DNA of 64,000 nucleotides, taken from positions 166,058-230,057 of the forward strand of contig JAUJYN010000075.1 of assembly GCA_030737835.1 (NCBI GenBank). Reading direction: 5' to 3'. Of the stretch, positions 22,611 to 34,404 are shown piece by piece. The notes under the pieces are model-generated. The model ran no database searches. It was not told where the DNA came from and saw nothing but the letters and a program-made list of their open reading frames with translations. The DNA is from Acorus gramineus (taxonomy: Eukaryota > Streptophyta > Magnoliopsida > Acorales > Acoraceae). The number at the start of each line of letters is the position of its first letter. Positions within the stretch are counted from its first letter, which is position 1. The position numbers and the translations under genes were made by a program.

Positions 22611-23280
22611 TTATATATATTACTATATAAAAGTCTCTTAACCCAAAAATCTACCATTTTACCCCTAACAATCCATTCAATTCCATTACAATCCATTTAC
22701 ACCACTTTAATCACAACCATTTTACCATTTTACCCTTACAATTTTATTCAATCCCATTACAATCTATTTACACCACTTTACTCACAACCATTTGACCATT
22801 TACCCTTACAATTCTATTTAATCACATCATTTTAATCAAAATTATAATTTGTTTCAATACATATATTTCATCATATAATATATTTATTAACTTATCGTTA
22901 AAATCGGATATCATAATATTATTAGGATAAATGGATGCTTATAAAATGAAATGATATTTAAAATATATTTTACTATTATAAAATGAAGGGATATTCAAAA
23001 TACAATTAACTTATAATTAAAATTATATATCATAATATTATTATGATAAAGGGATGTTTATAAAATTAAAGGATATTCAAATATAATTCTTATTCATATA
23101 TTTATTAACATTCATTGCAACATATGATGCATGGACTATTTAAATTTTATAAATAAACCTTACATATCCTATTCATATTTTAACCTTACATATCATATTC
23201 ATATTTTTTTAACACAATAATGCATGGGGCTCCTATTCACATTTTAAAACCTTCCAAACAATGCAATAATAAATACTAGA
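22611..23280 (+). mobile_element. Helitron-like repeat, copy 2 (divergent)
   Basis: Begins TATTACTATATAAAAGTCTC and repeats CCATTTTACCC and CAATCCATT blocks found in copies 1 and 3, but diverges after a few hundred bases. Confidence 0.4.
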
Positions 23281-23329
23281 TGCATGGCCTTAATTAGTGT
23301 TCAATTTTATCATTTTTTAACACGTTATG

Positions 23330-23365
<36 letters not shown>

Positions 23366-23383
23366 TTATTATTTTGTTATTTT

Positions 23384-24217
23384 ATTACTATATAAAAGTC
23401 TCTTTAACCAAAAACTTGCCATTTGACCTTTTTGCCCTTGTCAATTCATTCAATCCCATTATAGTCCATTCACACCACTTTAATGACAACCATTTTTTTT
23501 CATTTTACCCTTACATTTCTATTCACATTTTAAAAAAAGTATCAAATATTAATGTAATTCACATCTATTAGCATTTATTTAATTCACACATATTTGATTA
23601 GCATTTACTATTTACTTGGATTTCTCTACTCTATTAATGCCCCAAATAATCAATAGTCAATAAGATCTACCCAACAAATTTTTTTATAATTCACAGTAAT
23701 TAAAAATGCAATCCAATAAAAAAAACAAACATATAAAATACTGGTACAAAAAAAAAATTTATTGCAAAGACATTAAAATTATATTAATATGTTTATTATT
23801 TTATAATCATATTTGAATATCATAATATTATTATGATAAGAGGATCCTTATAAAATGAAAATATATTCAAAATATTATTCCCAAAAAAAAAATTCCCATT
23901 TCATACGCAAAGACATGATGATACATTAAAAAAGGTATCAAATATTAATGTAATCTCATATTATGAAAATTCAATACACCCTTCAACCTCCAACTATGAA
24001 ACGGCCACTCTCATTCATCCACCCTCCATTCAATCTTCTCATCATTCATCCCCTCTCCATTCAATCCCCTCATCTTCTTCTAGAGACAATGGCTTATGCT
24101 CTTCCACAAACCCTCAAATTTATTTATGCAACATTGAATACCCATTCATTGTCATCCCCATTCATTTGGATAAATGGATCTATCATCTCTCTCTTTTTCC
24201 TTCTCTCTCAAAAATTT
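23384..24217 (+). mobile_element. Helitron-like repeat, copy 3
   Basis: Very close to copy 1 over most of its length but with a ~300-bp internal deletion after TTTATTGCAAAGAC. It is preceded by a (TTA)n microsatellite at 23328-23365. The two copies are about 2.0-2.3 kb apart in direct orientation. Confidence 0.5.
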
Positions 24218-25875
24218 TTTTTTACCTTAGGAAGGTGAGTTAATCTTTTGTAGAAATGATGGTTATTTTGAAGTTTTTATGTTGCAAATAAACTAAATAT
24301 GTTATTTTTTCATTTGGTTCCTCTTTTTAAAAAAATTGGCATGTATCTACTGTTAGAAGAAAAAATTTCTCAAATAAGAAATTTGTTTTGCCTTTAACAG
24401 ATTGATCTTCGATTCTCTATTCTGATTGGAAGTAGCGCAACAGTGGATCAGGTATTTATTTATATATCTTTTGTAATATAATTTCATTATGATATTTTCA
24501 TCATCATAATAGAGTACCATTTTTTTTTTATCTAATGATAACAATTTTAAATTGAAATAGGGCTTACACTGATAAACTTTGAATCGATGCCTTTGAAAAG
24601 AAGAAATTAACATATGTATATTAAAAAAAAAAATGATCAAAAGGTGATACATGAATTATATCAAGTTCATAGACATGGGAAATATTAATAAAATTTAATT
24701 TGTACCATATTTTGGAAAAATCAAAATATATCAGCCTTTTTTTTTACTATGATAATTACTATGATAACATGCAAAAACTTTTGTGTTGGTGTGATGAAGG
24801 TGATGACAATCAAAGACAATATTTTAAATCATAAAAATACATGTGACAAACCATCTAAACTAAAATGGTTACCCTTATTATGAAGGTATTAAATGCATGC
24901 AGAATTTAGAAAATAGAAGTTTATTCGACTAATATAATGGGTAGCTAGCCAAGAGAGATATCTGATCACCAAACTGAATATATTGATTACATATATTTGT
25001 GGATGCATATTATAGTAACAAAGTAGTCTGAAATTTTACAAATGTTTTGAAAAGTATTCCGACTGGCTATATATTTCCCATACTTTTATTCATCAAATTA
25101 TGCATTTAGTTCATTCAAAATCTATGTATTTATTTAGTTTGGATGATTATTAATCACGTATTTAATATTTAAAGCTAATCTGAATTGTTGGTGTTATATT
25201 CACACCAAAAAAACCCAAGTTTTATACTAAATACTCAGTAATATAATATAAACCTACATCTATGATACATTTGTGTCAATAAAACTCAAACGAGCGAGAA
25301 TAGTTTCGTCTATAAATTTTTTAGTGCAAAGCTTATTATGTGTACTACCATTGCCAATAAAAAAATCACATATTTACTTCCTATGCGCTTAACATGTTTT
25401 TTTTGGCAAGTTATTTTTTTCTTTGTTTTTGCCTTCTTTATAGTAGCCTCTTTTTTAAAAGGCTTTATTAATTTCTGGTGGCGTGTGGGGCACATTTTGA
25501 AATAGAATCAAAACAATGAACCATAGAAGCATAAAAAAATAGAAAATGAGTTAAGCCATACTCAAAATTTTTGGATTTGTTGTTTGTTGGGTTGGATCAC
25601 TGCCTCGCCTTGGAAGTTGTGATAAAAGAAAATGTTGTGATGAGTATTTGTTAAAAATCCTATATATAAAAAAATTTAAAATGTATAAAAAAAATTATAT
25701 ACCATATAAATGAATCAGTTAATCATATAGTTTACATGATGGCTAATGGATTGTTCTTATCAAAAATTGAAATTGGGGATGACAAATTGTTCTTTTCAAA
25801 AATTTATAATACAGGTATCCTTATCAAAAATTGGGGATGGCAAATAGTTCTTTTCAACAACAACAAGGGTTACAG
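24218..25875. other. AT-rich sequence, possible upstream intron region
   Basis: One exon-like segment at 24398-24448 (acceptor CTTTAACAG before, CAG/GTATTT after; 17 codons) could belong to the RPA-like unit downstream. No other coding patch is recognised. Confidence 0.3.
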
Positions 25876-26927
25876 ATTCCACCAAAATGACTATTGAACA
25901 GATCATTTGGGAAGGAACATCAGGTGTCCAGGTACACTAATTATATGTAATTTTCTTCAAATGTTGCCTCGGATCTTAATATTGAAGATCAAAATTTAGT
26001 TATACACATATTGCCTCAGATCTTAATATTGAAGATCCTTTGTTTTATTCTTGAAATCGAAACCAAAAAAAAAAAAGGGTGATAATTGAGGGAAAAATCG
26101 TTCTATGATTATATAGATACATCTAAACTTAAATTAGAATACTCTCCTAGGGTGACAGTATAAACAACACAATCAAATCTCAAAATAAGAAATCCAAAAA
26201 ACCCATCCTGCATGCCCATCCCTTCTACCTATATCAATTGCATGCTACGTATTAAAAGTTTTTTCAAAGAGTCCTAAATTTAACATTAATTGAACATACA
26301 GAAAAGCTTCTGCTCTTTCAAAGCAACCATCGAGAGCATTGACAACAAAAGAGAACCATACTATAATGCTTGTAATAAGTGTTACAGTAAAGTCGACGTC
26401 AAAGAAGGTGAAGCACATTGTTACAAATGTAACACGTCTGGTGTAGATCACACAGAGAGGTAAACATTACAAAACTGATTACTTATCCAATCACGTGTTA
26501 ACTTATTACAACCAATTGAATCTATCATTTTTTCAGATACATCCTAAAACTTCTCGTATCTGATGGAGATCGAACCATTCAGCTTACTCTCTTCGATGCT
26601 ACAGAGATTTTAATTGGTTGTCCTGCTCCAGAATTCGTCCGGCTGAATAAAGAGGTGAAACAGACAATTAAATTCAAATTATGATGTAAATATGATTATA
26701 GTAATATTTTTAATATGTCATTGCAGATAAATATCCAATCCAAATTTTACAGAAAAATGATTTCATGCATTGGAAAAAAGTATGTCTTTTTCACTAAACC
26801 AAAAAAAATTAGTGAGAAAGATCGAGCAATGGGATGTTGGATTGCAGAGCACATCGAGATTACGAATGATTTTGAAGAAGGCAGCGAGAGCAACAGTGGA
26901 TCTAAAAACAAAAAGAGTAGGGTTTAA
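25876..26927 (+). CDS. RPA70-like C-terminal single-strand DNA-binding protein (partial)
   Basis: Four exons with matching phases and GT/AG borders: 25876-25931, 26302-26459, 26537-26654, 26727-26927 (stop TAA). The product ends with the C-terminal OB-fold of replication protein A large subunit: MTIEQIIWEG, then FKATIESID, then a zinc ribbon CNKC with 12 residues to CYKC, then LLVSDGDRTIQLTLFDAT and a GCPAPEF-like stretch, and a lysine/serine-rich tail. RPA70-like genes carry this domain for binding single-stranded DNA, and plant Helitrons often carry such genes. The N-terminal OB-folds are missing, and only one possible upstream exon (24398-24448) was seen. It may be a truncated copy inside a Helitron-like element. 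The open frames and intact splice sites argue against great age. Confidence 0.6.
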
Positions 26928-29308
26928 ATTGATCAACCAAGGTTGTCTTTCTCTCATAGATATAACTTTTGTGTTAAGTTTATAAAGTCGAAGATTTAAA
27001 AACATGGCTGCAAGGTTATTCCCCTTATATGGAACTTATGTAAGTTAATGGATATGTGTTCTATGCTTTAATTATTGTATGGCATATTTAACATTATTAT
27101 TTTCTATTATTGGACTGGTTTTCCTTTTCTTCATTTACTACTTATCAACTTTTCAATAGTTACCATTGGTATTACTCAATAATATATAAGTAAACCTTAT
27201 ATTAGTTAATATAGTGTGGAATTTTTGGATTCTTTAATCTCAACTATGGGTTTTAGTGGCCCATTTTTGTCATTCACATAGAGATTGACCAACTGATAGC
27301 ATTGTTGCATAGAATATTTCTCATTTAATAATTCAGCAACTGTACTATTTTTATAAAAAACATCATATCATTTACGTTAAAGATATTAAAAATTTTAATA
27401 TTTAATCATTTACGTTATTGATTTTTTCAATGTGTGCTTTTGTTTTTCTACAAATCCCATATTTTGAAGAATTTGTTGTTAATGTCACTGGTTATTATTG
27501 TTGAAAGTAGTACGTAATTTAAACCATATATATATATATATATTATTTTGTAGTTACATAATGTTATTGTATTTAAATTATTTGACGTGAATGAAAAAAA
27601 ATTAATGAAAAATAATTCTTACATTGTATTCATGTGCATTTGCACATACACGCTCCAACTATACCATTAAGTGAGACGATATCGACAAATTATTTCGACC
27701 AACCCCTACGTGTCTCTTTCTGTTTTTTTCCACGCAGCTTGCTTGGTTATATTTGCAGATAGTCCCCCAGGTCCGTCATTTTTATAACTAAGTCCCTGAC
27801 CTTTCTGTACTCCAACGTGCTGGCTTGGTTATTTTCAGATAAGCCCCCACATCCCTCATATTTAGAACTAATTACCTGACAAAAATTATCCACTTCTTAG
27901 GTTATTTTTATATAGCCCCCCAGTGTCCTCATATTTATAATTAGGTACCTAATAAAAATTGGCCACTTCCCTTTTCTCGGATATTCGAAATTTCGCCTCA
28001 GTTTCTACCAATTTCACAACCAGTTGCCCCTGTCTGTGTGACAAACAAATCTCTCATTCAGATTTTTAGATTGATAATGAAGTCCCTGATTTCAAAGCAT
28101 TTCTTGTCGAACTTCAAATTTCAAGAAAAAATTTTTTGGACCATTAAGTTACATATAAATAATAAAAAGTATATTCATCATTTGAGCCCATAAAATTATA
28201 TGTGACAAATTTTTATTATTGTTTTAATTTTTATTTTCATATTTACATTGATGATCATAAAACTAACTAGTGATTATCTGTTAGTGTCAAAAAAAGATTT
28301 AAATCAGTTTTAATAAAATGTCTATACTACGAAAAGTCTCTCTCTCTCTCTCTCTCTCTCTGTGAGGATTCTAACTTCTGATAGATTTATGGATTATTAA
28401 TATTATAAATATTATTGAATATTTATAATTAAATAGTATGTTGCGTTGTTGTTTGAAAATTTTGATAAAATATCAATGGTTCTACACGAAAGAGCCTACC
28501 TCAATGATTGGTGAGAAAACATTAATGCATAAGAAAATAGAATTTCACTGATACTATTAAGAAATTTTATAGAGACATGCCAAGGAATTAAGAAATTTTA
28601 TAGAGACATGACAAGGAATGCTATTAGATATCTTATTATTGATGCTATTAAGAAATTTTGTACAAACATAACAAGAAATGATATTAAATGCATTATTATA
28701 TGATTTCATTCTTAAATCTTTCTGATATAGATATTAAGAATTTGGATTTTTCTAATGATGTAGATTTGAAATCATGGCAATTAAAATTTTAAGGGCTATG
28801 GTTTGACATATAAGAGAATTACATTTAAATGATAATAAGTCAAATATAATGTTATAATAATTTTGGATGTTAGAATATCAATTTATTTTTAAATTTTTTG
28901 TTACACCTTCTTTATTAAAGTCTTTAAACTACATTTCCCACAAATCAAATATCTATTTATATAGATTAGTACTCCAGAGACAATAGACGTTTGAGGACAT
29001 AAAAAAATTTCTTTATCTATGTTATACTTAGAGAAATAAAGCTTACCAGATCACTTATGATATTATTTGGTAAAAATTCTGTTTAAAGTAAACTCAAGTT
29101 AACATGTATGTATACATTTTCTTAATGTAATTTATGAATTATGTCGTTTTTCACAATTTAATCTTTCACATCATAATAAAATTATTTGTATGTGTTCTTA
29201 ATAATTTGATATCATCATATGTTTTAAAGTCTAAAAAATATAGACTTCATTTATCATATTGAAAATGCATTTTATCAACTTGCATGCGCGCGCACATATA
29301 TATATATA
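26928..29308. other. AT-rich intergenic sequence
   Basis: No gene. Includes a (TC)n microsatellite at 28339-28361, a short tandem repeat of AAGAAATTTTATAGAGACATG near 28558-28610, and a TGCATGCGCGCGCACAT segment just before the Mutator-like insertion that might be a decayed Helitron 3' hairpin. Confidence 0.4.
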
Positions 29309-29779
29309 GGGGCCGATGGGGTGCGACCATGTGGTCGTGTACCCCATCATGCGGCTTTAATTGTTAGCCACTTAATCTTTGTTCCGTCCATCGAATAGCC
29401 ATGATCAAAAGCCTCATTTTGAAAGAAAAAATAAATAAACCAGTATACCCGGTCAGCAGATCCAATGGACGCCCGCAAAAAAATAAATCCCACGTAAATA
29501 ACTGTGCAATCTTAACTACTCTTTTAATTTAACCCACCCACCCCCTTAACCCCAGTTAAAGCTAAACCTAGCCTAACCCACCCATCCCCCTAACCCAACA
29601 TTTCTCGAAAACCAATTCCCTCGCCCACCTCTCACGAAATGAAAAGAAAAATAAAAACCCAGTCCAAACCAAAAATCAGTCCCATCACCCTCCTCTCACG
29701 GAAAAATCGACGCCGTCTCTCACCATCCTCGACACCGCCGCCCAACAACGATATTCCCTGATGCAACCGCCTCACTCAC
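29309..29779 (+). repeat. Left terminal inverted repeat, interrupted by an LTR
   Basis: Outer 471 bp of the inverted repeat. It continues after the LTR from 33403 (TCCCTGACG...) to about 33540, where the CCCAGCCCGACGCCC block matches the right arm. Removing the LTR and one copy of the 5-bp flank restores alignment with the right arm. Confidence 0.75.
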
Positions 29780-30043
29780 TGTTATATATGTGTCACTTTT
29801 TAGCCTGCTGGTAACCGTTAGAGCGTTCTGGCAGTTTTTCATTTTTTTCGGTTTTTCGATCGGTACCGCTAATTTTTGGACTGTTAGCTATCGTCCTGAG
29901 TTAGAGGACTCCGATTGAAAATCTAACTGCATATTTGGTGTCCTGGTGCCATTTTAGACCTCTCACGAAAATTTCGTTGAATTCCGGTAACGTTTCCAAA
30001 ATTTCACAGTTCCGGGGCGTATCCGGGTTTTTAAGTGACTTGG

Positions 30044-30050
30044 TATATAA
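30044..30050 (+). promoter_or_regulatory. TATA box of the solo LTR
   Basis: TATATAA within GGTATATAAGGTGGGAG, about 265 bases into the LTR and followed by a CT-rich tract with CATCATCCC, a likely transcription start region. Confidence 0.55.
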
Positions 30051-30289
30051 GGTGGGAGCTAAAATATCCCGAGTTACTATTCATCATCCCTACGACTTGC
30101 TCTTTCTCTCTCCTCTCTCTCTTTTTCTCACTTTTGAGCCCCCTAGCCCCTCCAAAACCAAAAACCTAAAGCACGGGAAGTGTAGATCGGGTCCCGATCT
30201 ACACCCCGGTGGTTTCAAATCCCCATTCCGGCGAGTTTTGCCCCTCCGTCCCCCCTCTCTTCTCCTCTGTTTTGGCCCGTTTTGAAGGC

Positions 30290-31660
30290 CAAGGTAGATC
30301 CGGGCGGTGGAGGCCGTTTGGGAGAGGTTTCGGCGCGCGGAGAGCGTCCGGACTTCCCTTCCTCCCCTTGGTAAGCTTCCTTTCCCTCTTTTTCTTGCAT
30401 AGATGCTTGCTAGGAGGGTGGAAATGGGGTTGGGTGGTGGTTGGCGGCGGTGGGTGGCCGTCGGAGGGCTGTGGGAGGCGGTCGGAGGCCGTGGTGGTGG
30501 TCGGAGGTGGGTGGTGAAGGAGCTCGGGCTGGCAGGCGTGCAGCTCGGGCAGGCAGGCTGCTGTCCCGGGCAGGGCAGCGGCGCAGGGGGTGCAGGCGCA
30601 GTGGCTGGCGCGGATGCGCGCGCGCGTGCGCGCGTGCGTGCGCTCGGGCTGTGCTGGGGGCCAGCAGGGCTGGGCGTGCGGGCGCTCGGCTGGCGCTGGG
30701 GGCCAGCAGGTCTGGGCGTGCGCGCTGGGCAGGCTGCAGGGCTAGCTCGGGTAGGCTGGGAGCAGGTGCACCAGTTCGCCGGGCGCGCGAGGGCGTGCGC
30801 GCGGGTGCGCGCGCGGGCGTGCGCTCGGGGGGTGCAGGGGGATGTGTGCTGGGTTGGCTTCCTGGGCTGTGCGCGCTGGCAGGCCGGGCGAGCTGGCTGG
30901 GCGCGCAGGCGAGCAAGGCAGGGGCGCTCGGGCATCAGGCAGGCAGTGCCCCGGGCGTGCGGGCGAGCGGTGCTCGGGCCACTCGGCGACGCGCGCAGGC
31001 AGGCAACGCGGGCAGCAGCGCGGGCAGGCTGGCAGGCGCGCTGGGCGCGTGCTGCCAGGCGCGCTGGGCGCGTGTTGCGCGGGCGTGCGCGTGGACGCTG
31101 GGTGAGGGTCCCGGGTGCTGGGCGCAGAACGCTGGGCGCTGGGTCGCGGGTGCCGGGTGCTGGCCGAGGGTGCTGAGCGCTGGGCGCTGGTCGCTGGCGG
31201 GCGCAGTCGGGCGCGCATTCGCGCGCGGGTGCGTGCGCGCGAGTGCGCGGGTGCGCGCGGAGCGGGCGCGCGGGTGCGCGCGGGTGCTGGCTCGAGCGCG
31301 GGAGTGCGCGCGGGTGCGCGCGCGCGGGCAGAGCGCCTGGGCACTGTGCCTGGGTGCTGGGCAGGGCGCCTGGGCATGCGCCTGGGCGCGGTGCTGGGGA
31401 CCAGTGCGTGCGCGTGCTGGGGCGTGCGTGCAGTGCGCGCGGGGGCGCGCTGGGCTGGACGCGAGCGTGCGCGTGCGTGCGGCGGTGCGTCGGGGCGCGG
31501 GGGAGGCGTGCGACAGTGCGCCGGTGGTGTCCGGGTGTGCGGGCTGGGCTCGGCAGTGCGCCTTGGCGCGCGGGCCGGGGCTCGGCGGTGCGCCCGAGGC
31601 GGGTGGCCGTGCGTGCGGTTGCCCGGTGGGCTCGGGAGTGAGTCGGGATGCTCGGATACA
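30290..31660. repeat. Extremely GC-rich, CpG-dense low-complexity core
   Basis: Mostly GCGCGCG, GGGTGCG, GCTGGGCGC and GCAGGC units on the plus strand, almost free of A/T runs. Because stop codons are rare in such sequence, frames of 461-551 codons are open on both strands; none shows a domain. Alternating GC stretches could adopt Z-DNA. It contrasts sharply with the AT-rich surroundings. Confidence 0.8.
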
Positions 31661-32567
31661 CGTGCGTACGGGCCGTATGTACGTTTATCCGAGTGTTGGG
31701 TATTTTAGATGTATTTTTGAGTATTTTATGCATTGTTCTCACCATATGATACCCTGTCTTGCAGATCTGGACGGACGGTCGCGCGACGACCCGAACTTTG
31801 GTGAGTGGGACAATCCAACCCAGTAGAGAGGTGCTATACGCACTTGGGCGTATACCGACCTCTCCTGGGGCACCTTGGATGAATATTGACCATGTGTAAT
31901 ATGTATATCATGCGAGCGTGATTTAATTGTAGAATGCATGTTACCCTAGACTTTGCATGTTAGGGACTTGCACCCTTAGGATATGTATATGAGCCATGCA
32001 GCATGTCCCCTGGTTCCTTGTTAGGAAGCCCGACCGATGCATGTGCCCTACTAGTTTATTTATTAAATTAAAGGCTAGTATTTATTGAATTGCATGTTAT
32101 AGTGAATATTTTAGGGGAGGGGCCTTGCGAGGACAGCGGTGAGACCCGGGTTAGGGTACACCGTGTTCCTTGTTTGGTTGTCGGGGTGTCCTATAACGGG
32201 AACTCACGCTGCCCTCCCGAGTTGCTTTCCCCCAACAATATTTCACCCTGTTATAACCTTATGCATGTTCCCCGCATCGTAGTTATGCGCCCTGGTGGGT
32301 TCTGAGGAATTCAGAACGTTAGAGTTGTATGATGTGATGTCTGCGGATCCGAGTGGATCATATGCGATGGATAGGCCGTTCTGTTCCCTTCGTTGGATCC
32401 GAGTAGGAACTCCTCAGCGTTAGACAGGCTATCCTGACAGAGGGCTCCCATCAGTAGGCACCTCCTGATCTTGGACTCGGACTGTGCTGAATGTGGGAGT
32501 AGACCAGGTAAGCTACGGTGTGGAGGAGAGACTATCGGTGGACCAAGGGTGACCAACAGCCTAGTCA

Positions 32568-32895
32568 GTCCCAAGAGCCTAGGTCACCTGTTGAGGGTGA
32601 GGGTGAGGGTATGGTGGGCCGGCGTTGTGACGACCCACTGGATTGTAAGTCCCAAAATCCTATGTCACCCATTGAAGGGTGAGGGTGAGGGTGTAGCGGG
32701 TTGGCGGAAGCGACCCGCTGGTTTTGGTGCAGTTAGTCCCAATATCCTATGTCACCCATTGAAGGGTGAGGGTGAGGGTGTAGCGGGTTGGCGGAAGCGA
32801 CCCGCTGGTTATGTGTAGCCAGTCCCAATATCCTTGGTCACCCATTGAGGGTGAGGGTGAGGGTGTAGTGGGTGGGCGGTAGCGACCCACTAGTT
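32568..32895 (+). repeat. Four ~85-bp tandem repeats with GGGTGAGGGTGAGGG
   Basis: Units start AGTCCCAA at about 32568, 32648, 32736 and 32821. Each contains GGTCACC or TGTCACC, then GGGTGAGGGTGAGGGT, then GGGTTGGCGGAAGCGACCC or a variant. Three G-triplets per unit plus nearby GGG make G-quadruplex formation possible. Confidence 0.85.
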
Positions 32896-33402
32896 TGAGG
32901 AATTGTTGTTAATTGTGGCTATGGTAATGAGATTGTGGATGATAAGGTTTATCTGGTTGAAGTCAATATTGTCTGTGATGCATGGGTTGTGCCGTTCACT
33001 GAGCGTGTGGCTCACCCCTCGCATAATATCTTTCTACAGTGTCATCTGAGTCGGATCTGGAGGAGGAGCTCCCCGAGGGATTTCATCAGTAGCGGAGTAG
33101 CGCCACGTCCCGCGAGTTGCAGAGGCTATCAGCATCCTTGTGCCAGTATGTGTTGTATTTGGATGTCTTTGTATGTATATTGGCTCTCACAGGACATGTG
33201 ATTATGTATGGAGTCTGTAGTGCGTTTTGATTACAGATTCAGTTTTTAGTTATCCGCATTTGGTGTATATATCATGTCAGCCCTGCTTTTGTTGTCTGTG
33301 TGTCATTCTGATTGTTTGTGTATGATATATTATTGACCTCCTGTGTAGATTCTGATATTATATATACACTTGCCGCGTACCGGGGACGCCCGGGGCGTGA
33401 CA

Positions 33403-33446
33403 ATCACTCCCTGACGTCACGATCGTCCTTCACCCTCCCTGTTGCC

Positions 33447-33477
<31 letters not shown>

Positions 33478-34157
33478 GCCCATCATCCCCGGCGTAGACG
33501 CCTCCTTAAATCTTACGACGCCCAGCCCGACGCCCATTTTCAGAATACCTTTTTAGATTTAGGTTTTATTTTTTTCAAATTTATTTTAGATCTAGGTTTT
33601 TTTTTTTTTTTAAATCTAGTATTTGAATGAATGAATGCTTTAAAATCTGATATTTGAGAGAATTATATTACTGTACAAATACAAGTGATGAATACCAGAG
33701 ATACTATTACTTTTATTTAATCTGCCTTTAAAATCTGATAGGGTTGTTTTGTTTGTCCAGAGGAAATGTTGATTGTTATTCATGATTCAGTAGTTTCTAA
33801 TGTTTATTAGTCCCATGTATATATCTTTAACACGATCCATGAAATGGAAGAGTACATCACATAGTAAGATGGGTTGTTATGCCCTCTGTTTGTTTGCTGT
33901 TGGATTTTATTTTATTTTATTTTGCAAACAAGGATATGTGTTTCTATTGGTTGGTTAAATTGGTTTATGTTACCATTTATTATGTGCTTCTACTAATTAG
34001 TAATTACTACTGAAAAAAATTATTTAAGTTGGATTCTATACACTTCTAATATGACTTTATTGGTCTCTTCTAATATGATTTATATTATATTGTCGCCTCT
34101 TCTTATTTTAGGGGTTGTAGTTCTGCTCCAAACTGAGGAAATTGTTGGGAATAACAC
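33403..34157. other. Interior of the Mutator-like element, left part
   Basis: Remainder of the inverted repeat, then a 25-base run of C (33450-33474), then T-rich sequence resembling a plant 5' UTR intron. No coding domain is seen. Confidence 0.4.
33450..33474 (+). repeat. C25 homopolymer
   Basis: Twenty-five consecutive C within a C-rich stretch of the inverted repeat. The length is probably variable and error-prone in sequencing. Confidence 0.8.
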
Positions 34158-34404
34158 TTCAATACTTCATTGTTTTTTTTTTTTTTAAAAAGATAGGCAT
34201 TATATAACTTGGTGGGTGTTACATAAGTCTGTAGCTTGCCAACAAGTTAGCAAGAACAAGTAGACGAGAATTGAAAGAAAGAAAATACTACAAGGAAATA
34301 GAGAGCGTCGATGCGAGCGGGCACCACATACTCACGAGACGTGACGGCAGAACCCATACCACTTCATGCTCCCCCCTCTAGGCGACGACCCGCCTCAGGA
34401 GTAG

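Larger units (their letters stand above)
29780..33402 (+). mobile_element. Solo LTR, 3.6 kb, with GC-rich core
   Basis: Starts TGTTATATATGTGTCAC and ends GGGGCGTGACA. It interrupts the left inverted repeat of the Mutator-like element and is flanked by CTCAC / ATCAC (four of five bases). It has a TATA box at 30044 with transcript-like sequence after it. It contains a 1.37-kb GC-rich core and a G-rich tandem repeat. No PBS, internal domain or second LTR is present, so it is a solo LTR. The end matches 1-92, a second copy. The family is probably Ty3-type, from length and terminal sequence only. Confidence 0.65.

Noticed and set aside
21934..24238. Two similar plus-strand frames beginning MKIQYTLQPPTMKRPL
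   Set aside because: They result from the duplicated Helitron-like repeat; composition is like UTR sequence and no domain is visible.
29281..29297. TGCATGCGCGCGCACAT as a Helitron 3' hairpin
   Set aside because: Suggestive, but no CTRRT terminus is present next to it, and the Mutator-like insertion may have disturbed the site.
30090..31826. Very long open frames on both strands (551 codons minus, 461 and 257 codons plus)
   Set aside because: They lie in the GC-extreme core of an LTR where stop codons are rare; the products are low-complexity Pro/Ala/Arg or Gly/Ala/Arg without domains and overlap each other in every frame.
33450..33474. C25 run as an i-motif or regulatory element
   Set aside because: Homopolymer length is prone to sequencing and assembly error and nothing else supports a role.
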